The translations under genes and the position numbers were made by a program. Below the pieces are notes generated by a model. It searched no databases. It saw only the letters and a list, made by a program, of their open reading frames with translations, and was not told where the DNA came from. DNA of 30,929 bases from positions 1 to 30,929 of IMG/VR virus record IMGVR_UViG_3300017917_003471; one strand, 5' to 3'. Positions 28,300 through 30,929 of this stretch are shown here, one piece after another; positions within the stretch are counted from its first letter, which is position 1, and each line of letters opens with the position of its first letter. Origin of the DNA: a virus.

Positions 28300-29609
28300 A
28301 AAACGAAGTTTCATCATTTATCAAAAATTTGCAGGACAAAGGTGAAAAACTTTTTCCTTATATTTGTAATAACTATTATGAAAAAGGTAAAAGTAACATC
28401 TATTATTCTGGACCTTATTGGGATGAAAGAGAAGTCGCAGCAGCAATTACAACTCTTTTAAGTGGAAAATGGCTTCCTTCTGGAGAGGAAGTTAATAAGT
28501 TTGAGCGCCAATTTTCAAAGCAGTTTGGATTTGGTCATTCTGTGATGGTAAATTCTGGCAGTTCTGCTAATCTCGTAATGATTGCTGCTCTTAAGAAGTA
28601 TTTTGAATGGAATGATGGTGATGAAATTATTGTTTGCGTATGTGGATTTCCGACAACGATTAATCCAATTATTCAAAATAATCTCAAACCAGTTTTTGTC
28701 GATATTGACTATTCTGATCTTAATTGGGATTTGGATCAAATACAATCAAAAATCACAACAAGAACTAGAGCAGTATTTTCATCACCAGTTCTTGGAAATC
28801 CTTATGACTATGACAAACTTCTTGATATTTGTCATCGGTACAATATCAAACTTATTTCTGACAATTGCGACAGTCTTGGATCCAAGTGGCGGGATGAATA
28901 TTTGACCAAACATGCAGTTGCTGCATCTTGCTCTTTTTATCCTGCACACCATATTTCCACAATTGAAGGTGGGATGGTTTCTTCCAACATTAAAGAGATT
29001 GTAGATATTGCTCGTTCTTTTGCCTGGTGGGGTCGTGATTGTTATTGTGTAGGATCACAAAATCTTTTAGAGTGTGGTGTGTGTGGAAAAAGATTTGATT
29101 ATTGGCTTGAAGGATACAATGAAATTGTAGATCACAAATACGTTTTTGGTAATATTGGATATAATCTTAAACCAGCAGATCTTCAGGGTGCAATTGGTCA
29201 AGTTCAGTTAACTAAAACTGAGGAAATTCACCAGAAACGCCGCCATAATAAAGAACGTCTTCAAAAGATTTTCGAAACTCTTCCTTTCACCAGAGTGATT
29301 GATGAAAGACCTGAAGCAGAAACAAGTTGGTTTGGTGTACCAATTGTTTGTGAGTATGAGAAATCAAGTCTAGTCAAATGGCTTGAAAATCACAAAGTTC
29401 AAACTCGTAATTATTTTGCAGGAAATATTTTAATGCATCCTGCATATAAGCATTTGGAAGATGCTCGTAATTATCCAAATGCATGTAAAGTTCTTGACAA
29501 TGTTTTCTTCGTTGGTTGTTCTCCTGTAATTACAGATGAAATGATCGATTATATTGCAGAAGTAGTTGAAGAATATCGTATTAACCACATCCATTATCAC
29601 CCAGTATAA
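28290..29609 (+). CDS. rfbH: RfbH-like PLP-dependent 3-dehydrase (DegT/DnrJ fold)
   Basis: A 439-residue protein of the sugar aminotransferase fold, but the PLP-binding lysine is replaced by His: SFYPAHH gives H220/H221, as in CDP-4-keto-6-deoxyglucose-3-dehydrase (E1, RfbH) and ColD. C193, C251, C253 and C262 reproduce, with one extra residue in the last gap, the Cys pattern I recall for the [2Fe-2S] site of E1, and the length matches RfbH rather than the shorter ColD. It would remove the C3 hydroxyl of a 4-keto-6-deoxy sugar nucleotide. The RfbB-like enzyme at 9132 could make the substrate. No E3-type reductase partner is in the window. It overlaps the SDR gene by 10 nt. Confidence 0.87.
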   Translation: MSVENEVSSFIKNLQDKGEKLFPYICNNYYEKGKSNIYYSGPYWDEREVAAAITTLLSGKWLPSGEEVNKFERQFSKQFGFGHSVMVNSGSSANLVMIAALKKYFEWNDGDEIIVCVCGFPTTINPIIQNNLKPVFVDIDYSDLNWDLDQIQSKITTRTRAVFSSPVLGNPYDYDKLLDICHRYNIKLISDNCDSLGSKWRDEYLTKHAVAASCSFYPAHHISTIEGGMVSSNIKEIVDIARSFAWWGRDCYCVGSQNLLECGVCGKRFDYWLEGYNEIVDHKYVFGNIGYNLKPADLQGAIGQVQLTKTEEIHQKRRHNKERLQKIFETLPFTRVIDERPEAETSWFGVPIVCEYEKSSLVKWLENHKVQTRNYFAGNILMHPAYKHLEDARNYPNACKVLDNVFFVGCSPVITDEMIDYIAEVVEEYRINHIHYHPV

Positions 29610-29613
29610 AATT

Positions 29614-30444
29614 ATGGACAAAAATAAATCATTACATAAATTAAACGGACTTCCCCCAATCTATTATCTGAACCTTGATGGGCAACCAGAGAGAGCACAG
29701 TATATGGAAGAACAATTTAAGTATTGGGGAATTGAAAACTATACTCGTATTTCTGCATATGATGGCAGACAAGATGATCTAAGCGATATCTTAAAAGGAA
29801 AGTATCCTGATATGATGACTTCTGGTGAAGTGGGTTGTGTAACTTCCCATCTTAAGGCCATGAAGCAATGGTTGGAGACATCTGATTCTCCTTGTGCAAT
29901 CATGATGGAAGATGATTGCGATCTTGATACTGTCAAACATTGGCAATTTACATGGAGGGATTTTTATTCCAAAGTCCCTTATGATTATGATGTTGTCCAA
30001 CTTGCTATTATTAATCCCATTCAAATTTCTATTCGAATGCATAAGAGATTTGTGAATGATTTTTCTACTGCTTGTTATATGATTACTAGGCATCATGCAA
30101 CAAAACTTTTAGCACTTCATGAACGTGATGGGAAGTATAAGTTGGATAATGGTGTTAAACCTCGTGCTGTTGCTGATGATTTGATTTATAATTCAGGGAA
30201 TACTTTTGCAGTTCCTTTGTTCATGTATAAGATTGAATTAGGATCTTCAATTCATGGTGAACACATTGCAGCGTTTCATCAAACAAGTTATGATGGACTT
30301 TGGAATTTTTGGAGAAATACTTCAAATACTATTGAAAGTTGGGATTCTGTATTTGAGTATGATCCATATTACGGAACTCTTCCCCCCGAAACAGAGAATA
30401 TAATGAGGGAGCAGCAACAAAGTCAAGAAACCAAAACCGAATAA
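29614..30444 (+). CDS. Glycosyltransferase family 25, second copy
   Basis: A 276-residue GT25 protein. PPIYYLNLDGQPERAQYMEE is the family start, TSGEVGCVTSHLKAMKQWL the diagnostic block, and AIMMEDDCDL the metal-site EDD. The C-terminal half is a Trp- and His-rich extension ending in a Gln/Glu tail. ATG 29614 follows the upstream stop by four bases; a non-ATG start further up is not needed. It is the last gene of the glycan operon, with a strong terminator six bases after its stop. Less AT-extreme codon use than the middle of the island. Confidence 0.87.
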   Translation: MDKNKSLHKLNGLPPIYYLNLDGQPERAQYMEEQFKYWGIENYTRISAYDGRQDDLSDILKGKYPDMMTSGEVGCVTSHLKAMKQWLETSDSPCAIMMEDDCDLDTVKHWQFTWRDFYSKVPYDYDVVQLAIINPIQISIRMHKRFVNDFSTACYMITRHHATKLLALHERDGKYKLDNGVKPRAVADDLIYNSGNTFAVPLFMYKIELGSSIHGEHIAAFHQTSYDGLWNFWRNTSNTIESWDSVFEYDPYYGTLPPETENIMREQQQSQETKTE

Positions 30445-30450
30445 TTCAAT

Positions 30451-30487
30451 AAAGGGGCTTGACGCCCCTTTATTTTTGCTATATAAT
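30451..30487 (+). terminator. Strong terminator with embedded promoter
   Basis: AAAGGGGC(30451-30458) and GCCCCTTT(30464-30471) form a perfect eight-pair stem with a five-base loop, followed by ATTTTT. TTGACG(30459-30464), which spans the loop, lies 17 nt from TATAAT(30482-30487). It ends the glycan operon and starts hli. Confidence 0.87.
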
Positions 30488-30514
30488 ACTGTAACAATTC
30501 TTAATGAATGTACA

Positions 30515-30709
30515 ATGACTGTAACAACTAATGAGCATGGGCAACAAAATATGTTTGCCAAAGAACCCACTATGTACTATGAAAATTATGGGATGCTGAC
30601 TCCCAATCAAGTCAAGGAGCGAACCAATGGACGCTGGGCAATGGTCGGTTTTGTTGCTGGTATTATTTCTTATGTTAGCACTGGCAACTTCTTCTTCGGA
30701 ATCTTCTGA
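30515..30709 (+). CDS. hli: High-light-inducible protein
   Basis: A 64-residue one-helix chlorophyll a/b-binding-like protein. The motif ExxNGRxAMxGF is complete at 35-46, with E35, N38 and R40 as pigment or helix-dimer contacts. One membrane helix spans about 41-62. Cyanophage Hli proteins are thought to protect photosystems and keep photosynthesis going during infection. ATG 30515 lies 28 nt after the -10 box; codons upstream of it in frame would lie in the promoter. It overlaps the next gene by one base. Confidence 0.96.
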   Translation: MTVTTNEHGQQNMFAKEPTMYYENYGMLTPNQVKERTNGRWAMVGFVAGIISYVSTGNFFFGIF

Positions 30710-30795
30710 TGACTGAAACAATTTTTACCATTATCTCAGTTGCATTTTTTGTGCTTTTGGGTTATGCTGTTGAGAAAGTCGCAGAAACTTATTAA
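30709..30795 (+). CDS. Single-helix membrane peptide (28 aa)
   Basis: The ORF reads MTETIFTIISVAFFVLLGYA then VEKVAETY. It is one membrane helix with an acidic start and a charged end, similar in size to small photosystem or cytochrome b6f subunits, but I cannot assign it. Start and stop share single bases with the flanking genes (TGATG and TAATG), which argues for translation and coupling with hli. Confidence 0.65.
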   Translation: MTETIFTIISVAFFVLLGYAVEKVAETY

Positions 30796-30929
30796 TGAGT
30801 GCTAATATGCTTGGGCAACTCTCTCTTGCCCTTCAAGAACTTGTAGAAAGTGGTGCCTGGTCTAATGAAGACGAACTTAAAGTTTGTGTAGCAGGTACTC
30901 TTCCAAAGGATAAATTTATAGTTATTCAA
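30795..30929 (+). CDS. Hypothetical protein, cut by window end
   Basis: The ORF begins MSANMLGQLSLALQELVESG and is open for 45 codons up to the last base. It is soluble and begins with an amphipathic helix, followed by DELKVCVAGTLPKDKFIVIQ. The ATG overlaps the previous stop by one base. No family is recognised, and the C-terminus is not in view. Confidence 0.7.
   Translation, partial: MSANMLGQLSLALQELVESGAWSNEDELKVCVAGTLPKDKFIVIQ

Noticed and set aside
28290-29609. A PLP-dependent sugar aminotransferase for the 28290 protein
   Set aside because: The catalytic Lys position is His (H220/H221), which points to the RfbH/ColD dehydrase branch of the same fold.
8632-30444. The glycan island as an integrated bacterial genomic island
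   Set aside because: No integrase, transposase, IS end, attachment repeat or flanking tRNA fragment was seen at its borders; the genes are in phage-style overlapping order on the same strand.

Overview
The window looks like part of a lytic, T4-like marine cyanophage genome (myovirus of Synechococcus or Prochlorococcus). The evidence is: every gene on one strand, AT-rich DNA, many tiny overlapping genes, a large tRNA cluster, the auxiliary genes talC (transaldolase) and hli (high-light-inducible protein), a 2OG-Fe(II) oxygenase, and T4-type late promoters (TATAAATA) beside sigma70-type TTGACA/TATAAT promoters. I could not search a database, so the host and phage are inferred.

Layout. Positions 1-2121 hold a tRNA cluster (a truncated Arg-UCU, 14 further tRNAs and one irregular tRNA-like element). 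The spacers between these genes fold well and may carry small structured RNAs. Four more tRNAs (Gly, Val, Ser-UGA, Pro) lie among protein genes up to 7478, giving 20 in all. Between 2142 and 8627 are a 2OG oxygenase, a secreted SLH-domain porin-like protein with host-like base composition, a Dps-family mini-ferritin behind a late promoter, a zinc-ribbon-like small protein, several tiny membrane proteins, talC, a hexapeptide acetyltransferase and conserved-looking small proteins.

From 8632 to 30444 runs an almost gapless operon of 27 genes for sugar metabolism and glycosyl transfer. It encodes a cytidylyltransferase, an RmlB-like dehydratase, Gmd and Fcl (GDP-mannose to GDP-L-fucose), a mannose-6-P-isomerase-type cupin, an NTase-kinase fusion, an HAD-NTase fusion, a GatZ-like TIM barrel, a GDPD-like enzyme, two methyltransferases, an RfbH-like 3-dehydrase with its probable SDR partner, and about ten glycosyltransferases. 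Two of these are GT10-like and two GT11-like fucosyltransferases. No lipid-carrier transferase, flippase, polymerase or ligase is present in the window, and I see no obvious membrane segment in the transferases. The island ends at a strong terminator that also contains the -35 box of the next promoter, which drives hli and two further small genes, the last cut by the window edge.

The points most worth following are: (1) recurrent compact elements in which an intrinsic-terminator-like hairpin carries the -35 box of the next promoter; (2) pseudoknotted or structured RNAs between tRNAs and just upstream of the glycan island; (3) the fucose-rich glycan island without lipid-linked export, possibly a virion- or host-surface-glycosylation system; (4) phage-borne Dps and SLH-porin genes.
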